Origin: Candidatus Altimarinota bacterium
GTDB taxonomy: Bacteria; Patescibacteriota; Gracilibacteria; UM-FILTER-43-11
Direction of reading: 5' to 3'
DNA length: 26,067 nt
NCBI GenBank assembly: GCA_029934675.1
Contig: JAOZLT010000003.1
Coordinates: 1 to 26,067, forward strand
Shown here one piece after another: positions 1 to 8,431 of this stretch. Positions within the stretch are counted from its first letter, which is position 1. Each line of letters begins with the position of its first letter. Below the pieces are notes generated by a model. It did no database searches and was not told where the DNA came from. It was given only the letters and a program-made list of their open reading frames with translations. A program made the translations under genes and the position numbers.

Positions 1-42
1 TTATCCGAGTTTGATTTAATTGCAGTTTAAAACAGAAAAATT

Positions 43-193
43 CGTCACTTTTTAAGGTCGATTAAATGGCTTTTTTAAGCTAAAAAACATACTTCTTCAA
101 AATGATAAAATAATATCGAATCCCACTTTTTACTTTTAATATGTGCTTTTCATGGCTTACTTAAAGTAAAAAACCATACCTCAAAAAGTGACG
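43..193. repeat. Inverted repeat enclosing two imperfect direct repeats
   Basis: The 11-base arms CGTCACTTTTT (43-53) and AAAAAGTGACG (183-193) are perfect inverted copies about 130 bases apart. Between them, two similar blocks start with ATGGC at 66 and 152 and continue into an A-rich stretch with a CATAC core, so the inside looks duplicated. No open reading frame is evident. It may be a small non-autonomous element or a structured untranslated region. The function is unknown. Confidence 0.45.
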
Positions 194-299
194 TAGAATT
201 AAGCAAATATGTTTATGTCTTAAAAAACTGGGGTCTTTTTAGTATTGACAATTACATTAAAATATGGTAGATTTATAGTGTTTTTAAGTGTTAATTTCA

Positions 300-328
300 T
301 TGAAGATTGCTTTAAAATATGCTATAAT
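300..328 (+). promoter_or_regulatory. Sigma-70-type promoter of the sortase gene
   Basis: A -35 box TTGAAG (300-305) is followed after 17 bases by a perfect -10 box TATAAT (323-328). The sortase ATG is at 338, so the expected transcription start (about 335) leaves almost no 5' leader. No Shine-Dalgarno sequence lies in the gap. A weaker upstream TTGACA occurs at 245-250 with a poor -10 match. Confidence 0.6.
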
Positions 329-337
329 TAGAAACTG

Positions 338-1111
338 ATGCACATACCTTATGAAAAGGAAACCTCAGGGAAAAATTTAATTAAATTCTCATTTAGTGAG
401 AAAGTTTGGCAGTTCGTACGTTTTTGCGTTGTCACAGGTTTGATTTTTTCTTTATCGTTTTTTTCACTTAATTTTGGTGCTTATAAGCAGATTTTTTCTG
501 GAATTGTAAATCCTGATGCTCAAGTAAAAGCCCAGGAGATGTTAGAAGGTGCGGCAGGTGAGGGGATTGAAAAGGCTGTTGCTGACCTACTCCCCGTATT
601 ACCTAGTGAAAATGATGTACATAAGTCATTTTCATGGATTGATATTCAAGTTGCACCTACAGATAATCGGTTAGTTGTTCCAAAATTAGGAAAAAGTGTA
701 CCACTTGTTAATATGAGTACAGAAAGCATTCAGGGTGAAAATTGGTCTGAATTAGAAAAACAAATTCAGGATGGTTTAAGAAAGGGGGTTGTACATTATC
801 CTGGAACTGCGAAACCTGGTCAATATGGCAATGTTTTTATGACTGGGCATAGTTCTTATTATCCATGGGATTCGGGTAAATTTAAGGATGTTTTTGCAAC
901 TTTAAGTAAACTAGACGTTGGAGACCGTTATTATGTGTACTATGATCAAAAGAAGTATGCTTATCAAATTACAGAGAAAAAAGAAGTTCAGCCTAATAAT
1001 GTAAATGTTTTGAGTCAGCCTGTTGATAAAAAAATATCAACTTTAATGACTTGCACACCAGTTGGTACGACTTTACGAAGACTAATTATAACCGCTGAAC
1101 AAATCGGATAA
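338..1111 (+). CDS. Sortase family transpeptidase
   Basis: This 257-residue protein has a cytoplasmic N-terminus, one membrane anchor at about residues 27-47, a linker, and a sortase beta-barrel domain from about 110 to the end. The catalytic residues are visible: His171 in MTGHSS, Cys239 in TLMTCTP, and an Arg at 248 in LRRLII. The TCTP-x-GT arrangement resembles class D/E sortases rather than SrtA. Sortases cleave a C-terminal sorting signal and attach proteins to the envelope or to pilin subunits. No substrate with an LPxTG-like signal is encoded nearby, so its target is unknown. It stands alone, convergent with the FtsA-like gene, with its own promoter and terminator. The start is set by the promoter ten bases upstream. 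Confidence 0.9.
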   Translation: MHIPYEKETSGKNLIKFSFSEKVWQFVRFCVVTGLIFSLSFFSLNFGAYKQIFSGIVNPDAQVKAQEMLEGAAGEGIEKAVADLLPVLPSENDVHKSFSWIDIQVAPTDNRLVVPKLGKSVPLVNMSTESIQGENWSELEKQIQDGLRKGVVHYPGTAKPGQYGNVFMTGHSSYYPWDSGKFKDVFATLSKLDVGDRYYVYYDQKKYAYQITEKKEVQPNNVNVLSQPVDKKISTLMTCTPVGTTLRRLIITAEQIG

Positions 1112-1114
1112 ATT

Positions 1115-1169
1115 ATTTAATATTTACTAATTAATAGTAGGAATACTTATTTAGAGTGAAATATTAAAT
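1115..1169. repeat. AT-rich inverted repeat after the sortase gene
   Basis: Perfect 11-base arms ATTTAATATTT (1115-1125) and AAATATTAAAT (1159-1169) are separated by a 33-base loop. The same arm sequence, extended to 13 bases, recurs at 3193-3205/3237-3249, so this may be a dispersed palindromic unit. AT-only palindromes can arise by chance in such DNA, so confidence is limited. Confidence 0.4.
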
Positions 1170-1202
1170 ACTGGTAAGTATAGTAAATCGTATAATTAAA
1201 TA

Positions 1203-1236
1203 CCGTATAAGATACATTGTACGGGATTTCTTTTTG
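1203..1236 (+). terminator. Rho-independent terminator of the sortase gene
   Basis: An 8-base stem CCGTATAA (1203-1210) / TTGTACGG (1217-1224) with one T-G wobble and a six-base loop is followed by GATTTCTTTTT. It lies about 90 bases after the sortase stop and before the convergent FtsA-like gene. Confidence 0.6.
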
Positions 1237-1322
1237 AGATATAAGTATCCCCCATCCTCATAAATTTAGAATTTATTTCCTTTGCTTAAAAAGCATAACT
1301 AAAATAATAACTTATAATTAGA

Positions 1323-2600
1323 TTAAACTTGCATAATTCCAATCACTTTTCTTAATACTTTTTGAACTACGGTTTCTTCTCCTGCTAGTTCAATACCCAT
1401 ATTAACGAGAGCTAAGGGCATTATATCTTCCCTTTCTTTGGTCTTTTTAGTCTCATCTATAATGTTTCGAAGGTTTTTAGGTGTTAAGTAGTTTGCTATC
1501 GGAGTGCTGGAAAAAGGAAGCTTTTTATGCCATTTTCTGGTATTTAAGGTATCTTTTATCTCCGGTAAATATGTTCCGCCTCCTGAAAGCATAATTTTTG
1601 AAGGAAGTGACTTGATTTGCTTAAACTCTGATATTGCAAGAACTACTCCTTCAAGCCATACTTCGACATCATCGTTAATGATATTACTTATTATTTTTTT
1701 TGATTTTTGTTCAAGTTTATCAGCGGTATATGCGTATTTTAATCTTTCTGCCTCGTTAAATGATATATTTAGCTCAACAGAGAGTCTTTTAGTAAATGTC
1801 CGACCTCCAATCCCAAACATTTTAGTACTCGCAACTGAACCATTAGAAACAATTGCTATATCAGTTCCGCCTCCGCCAATATCAATAAATATCGCTGAAA
1901 GGTCTTCTTCTTCAAAATCAAGACATCTTGATAAAGCAAATGGTTCAGATACTATCCCTAAAAGTTCAAGCCCAAGTTCGTCTGCAATATTTTGAAGTGC
2001 TGCATAATGTATTAGTGGAGCAAAGGAGTTAAAAATAGACATTTGAACTTCTTTTCCTTGAAATCCAAGTAAATTTGCTACTTTATATCCATCAATGCGC
2101 ACATCAACGATAGAACTACCTACTAATTTAACATCTATTTCCGGGAAACCTGTTTCTTCACTAATCATTTTTCTTACTTCCGCAAATGCTTTCCATTGAA
2201 GTTTATGGACAATATTTCTTAGCTCAGAAACGTTGATCTTTGCACCAGTATCCTCGCGCTTATAGGTCATTGTAGAAGTTGCTCCTTTGACATACTCACC
2301 AGCAATACCCATAACTAACTGTTGTGGGTGTATACCAGCTTTCTGAGAAGCTATCCGAATAGCTTCTTTTGTTTTTTTTACAATACTTGCAATATCGGTA
2401 ATCGTGTTATTTTGCATATTTTCTATACGATGATGTATTTTACCGATACCCTTTATTATCCCTCGTTTTCCAATGATTTCTCCGCTCATACTTTGTTTTT
2501 CTTCAACAGTGAATAAAATTGCTTTTACATTCTCAGTACCTAGGTCCAGTGCTACTATGGCTTTTTCCTGTGGTTTTCGTTTAAAGAAATTTATAATCAT
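1323..2600 (-). CDS. ftsA: FtsA-like cell division protein (actin-fold ATPase)
   Basis: This 425-residue actin/Hsp70-fold protein has a phosphate-1 motif LDLGTENVKAI (about 19-29), an SHS2/1C-type insertion around 95-220 (VMGIAGEYVKG, then the I-D-G-Y-K-V-A-N segment), and a phosphate-2 motif FIDIGGGGTDIAIV (238-251). It ends in a short amphipathic stretch (VLRKVIGIM), as expected for the FtsA membrane anchor that tethers FtsZ to the inner membrane. No ftsZ lies next to it. PilM, which shares the fold, is the main alternative, but no pilus-assembly genes are adjacent and the 1C-like segment favours FtsA. It is the last gene of the leftward run, 43 bases after the CYTH gene. No Shine-Dalgarno sequence precedes the ATG. 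Confidence 0.75.
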   Translation of the reverse strand: MIINFFKRKPQEKAIVALDLGTENVKAILFTVEEKQSMSGEIIGKRGIIKGIGKIHHRIENMQNNTITDIASIVKKTKEAIRIASQKAGIHPQQLVMGIAGEYVKGATSTMTYKREDTGAKINVSELRNIVHKLQWKAFAEVRKMISEETGFPEIDVKLVGSSIVDVRIDGYKVANLLGFQGKEVQMSIFNSFAPLIHYAALQNIADELGLELLGIVSEPFALSRCLDFEEEDLSAIFIDIGGGGTDIAIVSNGSVASTKMFGIGGRTFTKRLSVELNISFNEAERLKYAYTADKLEQKSKKIISNIINDDVEVWLEGVVLAISEFKQIKSLPSKIMLSGGGTYLPEIKDTLNTRKWHKKLPFSSTPIANYLTPKNLRNIIDETKKTKEREDIMPLALVNMGIELAGEETVVQKVLRKVIGIMQV

Positions 2601-2643
2601 GTTTTGATTGATTTCGTTTGATATCGATTAATCAGAATAAGGC

Positions 2644-3165
2644 TTATTGAGTCTGTTCGTTAAGTAATTCTAAATAATATTTCTTTTCAAAATCACTAGA
2701 CTTGAATCCTAGCTTACGAAATGCTTCAAGTAAAGATTTTTTGGCTTTAGGAATCTGTGATTTTGCTTTAACTAATGTCTCAATTTCAAGAAAGTATCCA
2801 AGTTTTTTTACAAAGTTTAACTCTATTTGCATATTTCCCATTTTAAATATTTCGCTCTGTTTTTCTTTTTTAAGAGGTAAATTTATTCCAATCTTTTTAA
2901 GAAAAGTTTTCATTTTTTCTGCATTTTTCAGATTGAATTCAATTTCTTGATTTACTTCAGTCCCCTGCTCTATTTTTTTGTTTTTAAAATGAAGAATAGA
3001 TTTTTTTTCCTGTTGACGAATTCGTAGTGCAAAGTTTTTGTTAGATGAATAATAACAATCAATATTATTGACTCTTTTTTTAAAATTAGCGATTTTAGGA
3101 ACTTCTTTTTTTAATCTCTTATAATCTGAATTACTGAGCCTTACTTTTGCTTCAACTTCAAACAT
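2644..3165 (-). CDS. CYTH-domain protein (class IV adenylate cyclase/thiamine triphosphatase-like)
   Basis: This 173-residue protein opens with the hallmark ExExK motif (E3-V-E-A-K7) of the CYTH superfamily. It shows the alternating basic and acidic strands that line the triphosphate tunnel, for example the basic FALRIRQQ, the QEIEF strand, and YFLEIETLV near residues 125-133. Known family members hydrolyse inorganic or thiamine triphosphate or cyclise ATP (CyaB type). The length and LEIETLV spacing resemble CyaB-like proteins, but substrate cannot be told from sequence. It lies between purA and the FtsA-like gene on the same strand, with an AT-rich palindrome upstream. It has no Shine-Dalgarno sequence. 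Confidence 0.8.
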   Translation of the reverse strand: MFEVEAKVRLSNSDYKRLKKEVPKIANFKKRVNNIDCYYSSNKNFALRIRQQEKKSILHFKNKKIEQGTEVNQEIEFNLKNAEKMKTFLKKIGINLPLKKEKQSEIFKMGNMQIELNFVKKLGYFLEIETLVKAKSQIPKAKKSLLEAFRKLGFKSSDFEKKYYLELLNEQTQ

Positions 3166-3192
3166 GTTTACTTATTTGCTATTTAATAATTA

Positions 3193-3249
3193 ATATTTAA
3201 TATTTAGAATTCGATTAACAGTAAGTCTAAAATATAAAATATTAAATAT
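3193..3249. repeat. AT-rich inverted repeat between purA and the CYTH gene
   Basis: Perfect 13-base arms at 3193-3205 (ATATTTAATATTT) and 3237-3249 (AAATATTAAATAT) fill most of the 85-base gap. The arms match the repeat after the sortase gene (1115-1169). It may be a transcript-end structure for purA, but lacks a T-run. Confidence 0.4.
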
Positions 3250-3250
3250 A

Positions 3251-4567
3251 TTAACGGAATATCATTTCATCCCTATGCACCCCAACTCCAATAAAATTAA
3301 TTGGTGTTTCTAGGAGCTCTTCTAATTTCTTAACATAATCCTGACAGTTTTTTGGAAGGTCACTGAATTTTTTTGCTTTACTTATATCCTCAGTCCATCC
3401 ATCCATTTCCAAATAATCAACTTTCACTTTATCAAAATCATCAAGAGATGATGGTATATAATTAACCATTTCACCATCGAGTTTGTAGCTAATTCCGATT
3501 TTAATCTTTTTGAAACCTCCAAAAACATCCAATTTAGTTAGATTAATACTAGTAATACCGTTTATATCGATAGCATTTTTTACAGAAATTATATCGAGCC
3601 AGCCACATCGTCTTGGCCTACCTGTTGTTGCACCATATTCAGCACCTTGATCCTGAAGCATTTTTCCCTCTATATCACCAAGTTCAGTAGGAAAAGGTCC
3701 CTCCCCCACTCTTGTTGTGTAAGCTTTCATTATACCCACAACATTCTCAATCTTATTTGGTGGGAAGCCTAACCCAGTACAAGCACCTCCACAAGTTGTG
3801 TTGGATGAAGTGACATATGGGTATGTTCCATGATCAATATCCAGATGTGTACCTTGTGCACCTTCGATAAGCACAGTCTTACCTTTCTTATGTGATTTAT
3901 GGATGTATTCGGTTGTATTAATAATATAGCCTTGGATAATGTCTAAAGCGTCTTTATGAATATTTAATTCTTTTTCAATATCAAATTCAAATCCATAAGT
4001 TTTCATGTGTTTTTCGGCATTTGTGCGTAGTTTTTCAGCAAAAGTACTAAAATTAAGCAAATCCCCCATTCTGATGCCTTGTCTTGATATTTTATCGGTA
4101 TAAGCAGGTCCGATTCCTCTTAGAGTTGTTCCTACTTTTTTACCTTTTTTTCTTTCTTCCTGTATCCCATCAATTATTTTGTGGTATCCGAGTAAAAGGT
4201 GCGCACGATCACTTATAAATATCCTGTTATGGACATCAATTCCCTTTTCTTTTAGCTCATTTATCTCCTCTAGTAGCGTTGGTATATTAATTACAGTACC
4301 ATTTCCAATTATACAAATTTTATCATCGTGTAGTATTCCTGAGGGCATTAAGTGGAAAACGAATTTTTTTGACTCCCCTCCCTCGTTAACACATATCGTA
4401 TGACCGGCATTAGCACCACCAGCCGATCTGGCAATAATATCGTATTGTGCCGAAAGTATATCAACAAGCTTTCCTTTCCCTTCATCTCCCCATTGAGTTC
4501 CTGCAATATAAATAACCTGACCAAGTTTTTTAACGCAGTCAGCTTCATTGGTAATTTGTAGAGTCAT
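3251..4567 (-). CDS. purA: Adenylosuccinate synthetase
   Basis: PurA joins IMP and aspartate using GTP to make adenylosuccinate, the first committed step to AMP, in the cytoplasm. The 438-residue length is normal. The signature GTQWGDEGKGK (about residues 23-33) contains the catalytic Asp28. The GGANAGHTI segment carries His56, and the IMP/Arg loop TTGRPRRCGWLDI is intact. The N-terminus carries some 15 residues before the conserved core, so a later start is possible but no better ATG is seen. It follows maf by 46 bases on the same strand. No purB lies in the window, so the second step must be encoded elsewhere if the pathway is complete. Confidence 0.97.
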   Translation of the reverse strand: MTLQITNEADCVKKLGQVIYIAGTQWGDEGKGKLVDILSAQYDIIARSAGGANAGHTICVNEGGESKKFVFHLMPSGILHDDKICIIGNGTVINIPTLLEEINELKEKGIDVHNRIFISDRAHLLLGYHKIIDGIQEERKKGKKVGTTLRGIGPAYTDKISRQGIRMGDLLNFSTFAEKLRTNAEKHMKTYGFEFDIEKELNIHKDALDIIQGYIINTTEYIHKSHKKGKTVLIEGAQGTHLDIDHGTYPYVTSSNTTCGGACTGLGFPPNKIENVVGIMKAYTTRVGEGPFPTELGDIEGKMLQDQGAEYGATTGRPRRCGWLDIISVKNAIDINGITSINLTKLDVFGGFKKIKIGISYKLDGEMVNYIPSSLDDFDKVKVDYLEMDGWTEDISKAKKFSDLPKNCQDYVKKLEELLETPINFIGVGVHRDEMIFR

Positions 4568-4613
4568 TTTTGAGAGGTTTAGAGACCTAAAACATCTTAC
4601 CTTAGTGGATTTT

Positions 4614-5207
4614 TTAAGTCAATAAATCTAGCTTGTTAACTCTGTTTATAAATTTTTTTAGTAAATCCACAGGCAAACCTACAACATTCCAATAATCTCC
4701 TTCAATCTTTTTAATCCATTTCCCTCCCCTCCCCTCAATTGTCATTGAACCCGAACGGCCTTTCCATTCTCCTGAATCCAGATATTCTTCTATTTCAATG
4801 TTTGTAAAATTTCGGAAGTAAAGTCTGGTTTTATCAAAATCTATTAGTTTCTTATCTAGTTTTTTGTTTATTAACGCAAGCCCCGAGTAAACGTCACAAT
4901 GAGAATTTTTGTAGAGGTTAATTGTTTTTCTGGCATCAGCTCTGTTTTTTGGCTTAATAGATAGAGAATTGTCAGAAAGCACTACAAATGTATCACAACC
5001 AAGTACCCATTCATTAGGGTGTTTATCTGCTATTTTTTCAGCTTTTTTAAACGCTATACGTTTGGCAATTGAATGATAGGCTTTAAGTCCTTCTATAACC
5101 GCCATTTCATCAATATTGCTTGGAATAGCTTTAAATTTAATCCCCATATCTTTTAAGATATTCTTGCGTTGAGGGCTTTTTGAAGCGAGGATAAGGTAGT
5201 TGATCAT
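4614..5207 (-). CDS. maf: Maf-family nucleoside triphosphate pyrophosphatase
   Basis: This 197-residue protein begins with the Maf motif ILASKSPQRKNIL (6-18) and has the conserved acidic site GCDTFVVL (Asp72). Its C-terminal segment, containing GRGGKWIKKIEGDYWNVVGL, is typical of the family. Maf proteins hydrolyse non-canonical or modified NTPs (dTTP/UTP or m7GTP depending on subgroup) to the monophosphate, as house-cleaning enzymes. The exact subgroup cannot be assigned here. It lies between the S41 protease gene and purA on the same strand. No Shine-Dalgarno sequence precedes the ATG. Confidence 0.92.
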   Translation of the reverse strand: MINYLILASKSPQRKNILKDMGIKFKAIPSNIDEMAVIEGLKAYHSIAKRIAFKKAEKIADKHPNEWVLGCDTFVVLSDNSLSIKPKNRADARKTINLYKNSHCDVYSGLALINKKLDKKLIDFDKTRLYFRNFTNIEIEEYLDSGEWKGRSGSMTIEGRGGKWIKKIEGDYWNVVGLPVDLLKKFINRVNKLDLLT

Positions 5208-5215
5208 ATTTTTGG

Positions 5216-5314
5216 ATTGACTTCATGTGGACTGCGGATTGATTTCGTATGGGCTTGTAAAGTTTTATTAATCCATTCGTTACCTATCCGAAGTCTATTC
5301 GAAGCCCACACGGA
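5216..5314. repeat. Short word repeats in the maf/protease gap
   Basis: The gap contains repeated words (GGATTGACTTC, GGATTGATTTC) and near-inverted copies CGTATGGGCTT (about 5248-5258) and AAGCCCACACG (about 5302-5312), which could pair as a long hairpin at the end of the protease transcript. No T-run follows. This is one of several intergenic regions here with their own private repeat words. Confidence 0.35.
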
Positions 5315-7012
5315 TTAGCGAACCATCTTATTCACCTCAGCAATTGCTCTTTGTAGTTGTTTGTCGGTAGTTTCACTTGTTCCTTGTATTACTTCAATGT
5401 CGGGTTTTATACCACTTCCCTGAATACTGTTAAAATTTGGAGTAAGCCATTCGGCAACGGTGAGTTTTAAACTTGAAGTATCGGGAAAATAATTAACTTC
5501 TTGTACAGTTCCTTTACCAAATGAAGTTTCACCAATAATTTTTGCTATACCATGCTCTTTTAGTGCTCCTGCTAGTATCTCTGATGCTGATGCACTTCCT
5601 TTGTTGATAAGCACTACCATTGGATAATCCTGTAATTCGCCTTTGCCTGTAGTTTTTTGATTTACATTAAAGTAATTATATTTTATTTGGACAGCGACGG
5701 AGTCATTAGGAAGTATATGATTGAGAATATTTATAGCGACATCAAGCAAACCACCTGGATTATCTCTTAAATCAAGTATTACACCTTTAATATTGGTACC
5801 TTTTGTGATTATTTCTGTAACTTCACGAAAGTCTTCAGCAGCGCTCTGATTAAAACCCATTAGTTTTATATGCATTATCTTATTATTCCCAACAGTTTCA
5901 TATTCTAGAGAGGGAACATTTATAAGGCCTCTGGTAACTTCTATTACAATGTTTTTTCCATTACGCTCTAGTGTTAATTTTACAATTGTTCCTTTTGGTC
6001 CTTTGATTTTACTTACAACTTCATGTAGTGAAGCGCTCTCTGTATCAAAATCATCTACTTTTTTGATAATATCACCAGCTTTTACACCGGCATTATATGC
6101 TGGACTATTTTTTATAGGTGCAATGATTTGTACCCAACCATCATCATTAACTGCAACGAATGCCCCCATTCCTTCAAATTGTCCATCAAGTTCATCACTG
6201 AAATTCTGATTTTCATTAACATTCATATAGGCCGAATATGGATCATCTAAGCCTTCTACAATTGCCCTTATCGCTGCATCGGAAAGTTTGGTTTGATCTA
6301 TTTCATCTCTGTTAATAAAACCTGATTTAATGATTTCCCATGAGTTTATGATTTTCTGAAGTTCTATATCATACGATTGTATATTTTGACTGCTTCCTGG
6401 GTCTCTTAAATCAACAAGATCCATTTTATAAATCATGTGAGCTGCTTTAGCTCTGGTTACCCTTTTGTACAATCCAAAATAATCAGGTTTTTCTGGTTGA
6501 ACTACCCCTAAATAAATAGCCCGCATTATCATTGCTTGAGATCTTTTATTCTTTTTTACGTCTTTGTATGGAATATCTCCTACATGATTTCTGGGAATTG
6601 GTATGTGCCTTGAGTGGAAAAGTAATTCAAGAGCTTCCATTACTGTAAGCTTTTTATATGGAAAAACCTTTGAATCTTTTGGATTAAGAATGCCAAGAGT
6701 TATAGCTTCTTGAAAATAAGGAGCGTACCAAGCATTATTTTGAGTATCTAAAAATGGTAAATCCACTTTCATATTAATATCCATTTCTGGACTATTCAAG
6801 AGTGTTAGATATTTGATATATTCAGCCTTGGATATAAGGATATTAGGTTTAAATAATTTTTTATCAGGAAAAACATCATTTCTGCGTAGATACTCTATTG
6901 CATAAAAATATTTATCATTATGAGGAACATCTTCGTAAGCAAATACACCTGTATTTAGTACTAATATACTTATTAGGATTCCAACTATTAGGTGCTTGAT
7001 TGATTTAAACAT
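5315..7012 (-). CDS. SLH-domain, PDZ-containing S41 (CtpA-type) carboxy-terminal processing protease
   Basis: This 565-residue exported protein has a signal peptide (1-25), about three S-layer-homology-like repeats (roughly 26-200), a PDZ domain (about 285-360) and an S41 peptidase domain (about 365-545). The Ser-Lys catalytic pair is visible as Ser475 in KGSASASEI and Lys500 in ETSFGKGTVQ, with the same 25-residue spacing as E. coli Prc. S41 proteases cleave C-terminal regions of envelope proteins. The SLH repeats should hold it to the cell surface polymer. The SLH-plus-CtpA fusion replaces the usual single membrane anchor. It sits between glyA and maf on the same strand, and a surface role is inferred from the domains rather than the neighbours. 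Confidence 0.92.
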   Translation of the reverse strand: MFKSIKHLIVGILISILVLNTGVFAYEDVPHNDKYFYAIEYLRRNDVFPDKKLFKPNILISKAEYIKYLTLLNSPEMDINMKVDLPFLDTQNNAWYAPYFQEAITLGILNPKDSKVFPYKKLTVMEALELLFHSRHIPIPRNHVGDIPYKDVKKNKRSQAMIMRAIYLGVVQPEKPDYFGLYKRVTRAKAAHMIYKMDLVDLRDPGSSQNIQSYDIELQKIINSWEIIKSGFINRDEIDQTKLSDAAIRAIVEGLDDPYSAYMNVNENQNFSDELDGQFEGMGAFVAVNDDGWVQIIAPIKNSPAYNAGVKAGDIIKKVDDFDTESASLHEVVSKIKGPKGTIVKLTLERNGKNIVIEVTRGLINVPSLEYETVGNNKIMHIKLMGFNQSAAEDFREVTEIITKGTNIKGVILDLRDNPGGLLDVAINILNHILPNDSVAVQIKYNYFNVNQKTTGKGELQDYPMVVLINKGSASASEILAGALKEHGIAKIIGETSFGKGTVQEVNYFPDTSSLKLTVAEWLTPNFNSIQGSGIKPDIEVIQGTSETTDKQLQRAIAEVNKMVR

Positions 7013-7095
7013 TATTTAGGGGGTTATGAAAAATCTTACAGTAATATGATTCTGCAGTGTGATTATTTTACAGAGGCGATATATATAAAGCTAGC

Positions 7096-8346
7096 TTAAA
7101 TTTTTATTCCTGGAACTGGGAATTTGAGACACATTTCCTTAACTTCCTCCTTTATTTCAGAAAGCAATTTTTCATCTTCTACATTGGAAATAGTTCTATC
7201 TATCCATTCTGCGATTTTTTCCATTTCAGCCTCTTTCATACCTCTGGTAGTTACAGCAGGTGTTCCTAGCCTGATTCCAGACGGATCAAATGGAGACCTT
7301 GGATCATCAGGTATAGTGTTTTTATTTAATGTTATACCTACCTCATCTAATGCAATTTGAGCAATTTTACCAGTAACGTTCTTATTAGTAAGATCGGCTA
7401 GTATCAAGTGTGTGTCAGTGCCATCTGAAATTAGTTTAAAATCTCGTTTCATTAACTCGCTGGCAAGATGTGCAGCATTTACTTTAACTTGAGCTACATA
7501 CTCCTTAAACGAAGGGTTAAGAGCTTCTTTAAATGCTATAGCTTTACCTGCAATAGTGTGTTCATGAGGTCCTCCTTGTAAACCTGGGAATACTGCGCGA
7601 TCAATAGCTTTTGCATATTTTTCTTTACACATTATTATTGCACCTCTTGGACCACGAAGTGTTTTGTGAGTAGTTGTCATAACTACATCAAAATAAGGTA
7701 CTGGAGATTCTAAAACACCGCCTGCGACTAAACCTGCTGTGTGTGAAATATCCGCCATACTAATTGCTCCAACTTCGTCTGCTATCTCCTTAAATCTTTT
7801 CCAATCAATATCTCTTGGATAAGCTGTAAAACCCGCAACAATCATTTTAGGCTTATGCTCTTTAGCTAATTTATAAACTTCATCCATATCTATTTTGCCG
7901 GTTTCTTTGTTTACTCCATACTGAACAAAATTATAAGCCTTACCAGAAAATGCAATAGGGAGACCGTGTGTAATATGTCCACCGTGATCTAATTTTAAAC
8001 CCATAACTGTATCGCCGAATTCTAAAAGAGCGAAGTAAATTGCTGTATTGGCTGGTGAACCTGAATAAGGCTGAACATTAACATGCTCTGCACCAAATAA
8101 CTTCTTAGCTCGTTCAATTGCAAGATTTTCTATTACATCGATATTTTCCTGTCCTCCATAATATCTTTTACCTGGATACCCCTCTGAATATTTATTTGTC
8201 AGAATAGAACCACATGCTTCCATTACTGCTTCTGAAGTGTAATTTTCGGAGGGAATAAGTTCTATACCTTCCATCTGTCTTTCCTCCTCTTTTGTAATTG
8301 TTTCAAATAAATCAGGATCTTGTGATTTTATATGTTCGTAATTCAT
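7096..8346 (-). CDS. glyA: Serine hydroxymethyltransferase
   Basis: GlyA is a PLP enzyme that interconverts serine and glycine while charging tetrahydrofolate with a one-carbon unit. The 416-residue length is standard. The PLP-binding lysine is Lys228 in TTTHKTLRGPRG. Asp199 and His202 lie in MADISHTAGLVAGG. The N-terminal IPSENYTS and YPGKRYYGG motifs are intact. It follows the 5-formyltetrahydrofolate cyclo-ligase gene by 85 bases on the same strand, so the two likely form a small folate one-carbon unit. No riboswitch-like leader is visible in the gap and no Shine-Dalgarno sequence precedes the ATG. Confidence 0.98.
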   Translation of the reverse strand: MNYEHIKSQDPDLFETITKEEERQMEGIELIPSENYTSEAVMEACGSILTNKYSEGYPGKRYYGGQENIDVIENLAIERAKKLFGAEHVNVQPYSGSPANTAIYFALLEFGDTVMGLKLDHGGHITHGLPIAFSGKAYNFVQYGVNKETGKIDMDEVYKLAKEHKPKMIVAGFTAYPRDIDWKRFKEIADEVGAISMADISHTAGLVAGGVLESPVPYFDVVMTTTHKTLRGPRGAIIMCKEKYAKAIDRAVFPGLQGGPHEHTIAGKAIAFKEALNPSFKEYVAQVKVNAAHLASELMKRDFKLISDGTDTHLILADLTNKNVTGKIAQIALDEVGITLNKNTIPDDPRSPFDPSGIRLGTPAVTTRGMKEAEMEKIAEWIDRTISNVEDEKLLSEIKEEVKEMCLKFPVPGIKI

Positions 8347-8431
8347 GACAACTTTGTTAGAAATTAAAAAACTTTGGTCTCACGTCGCGGGTCTTATTGA
8401 TTGTTTGTGATTTGAGATGGGTAAATTGAAA

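Noticed and set aside
1504..1995. Open frame antisense to the FtsA-like gene, and similar antisense frames over maf, glyA, dnaX, the FecR gene and others
   Set aside because: They lie wholly opposite well-supported genes, have low-complexity Ser/Phe/Ile-rich products, and show no recognisable domains.
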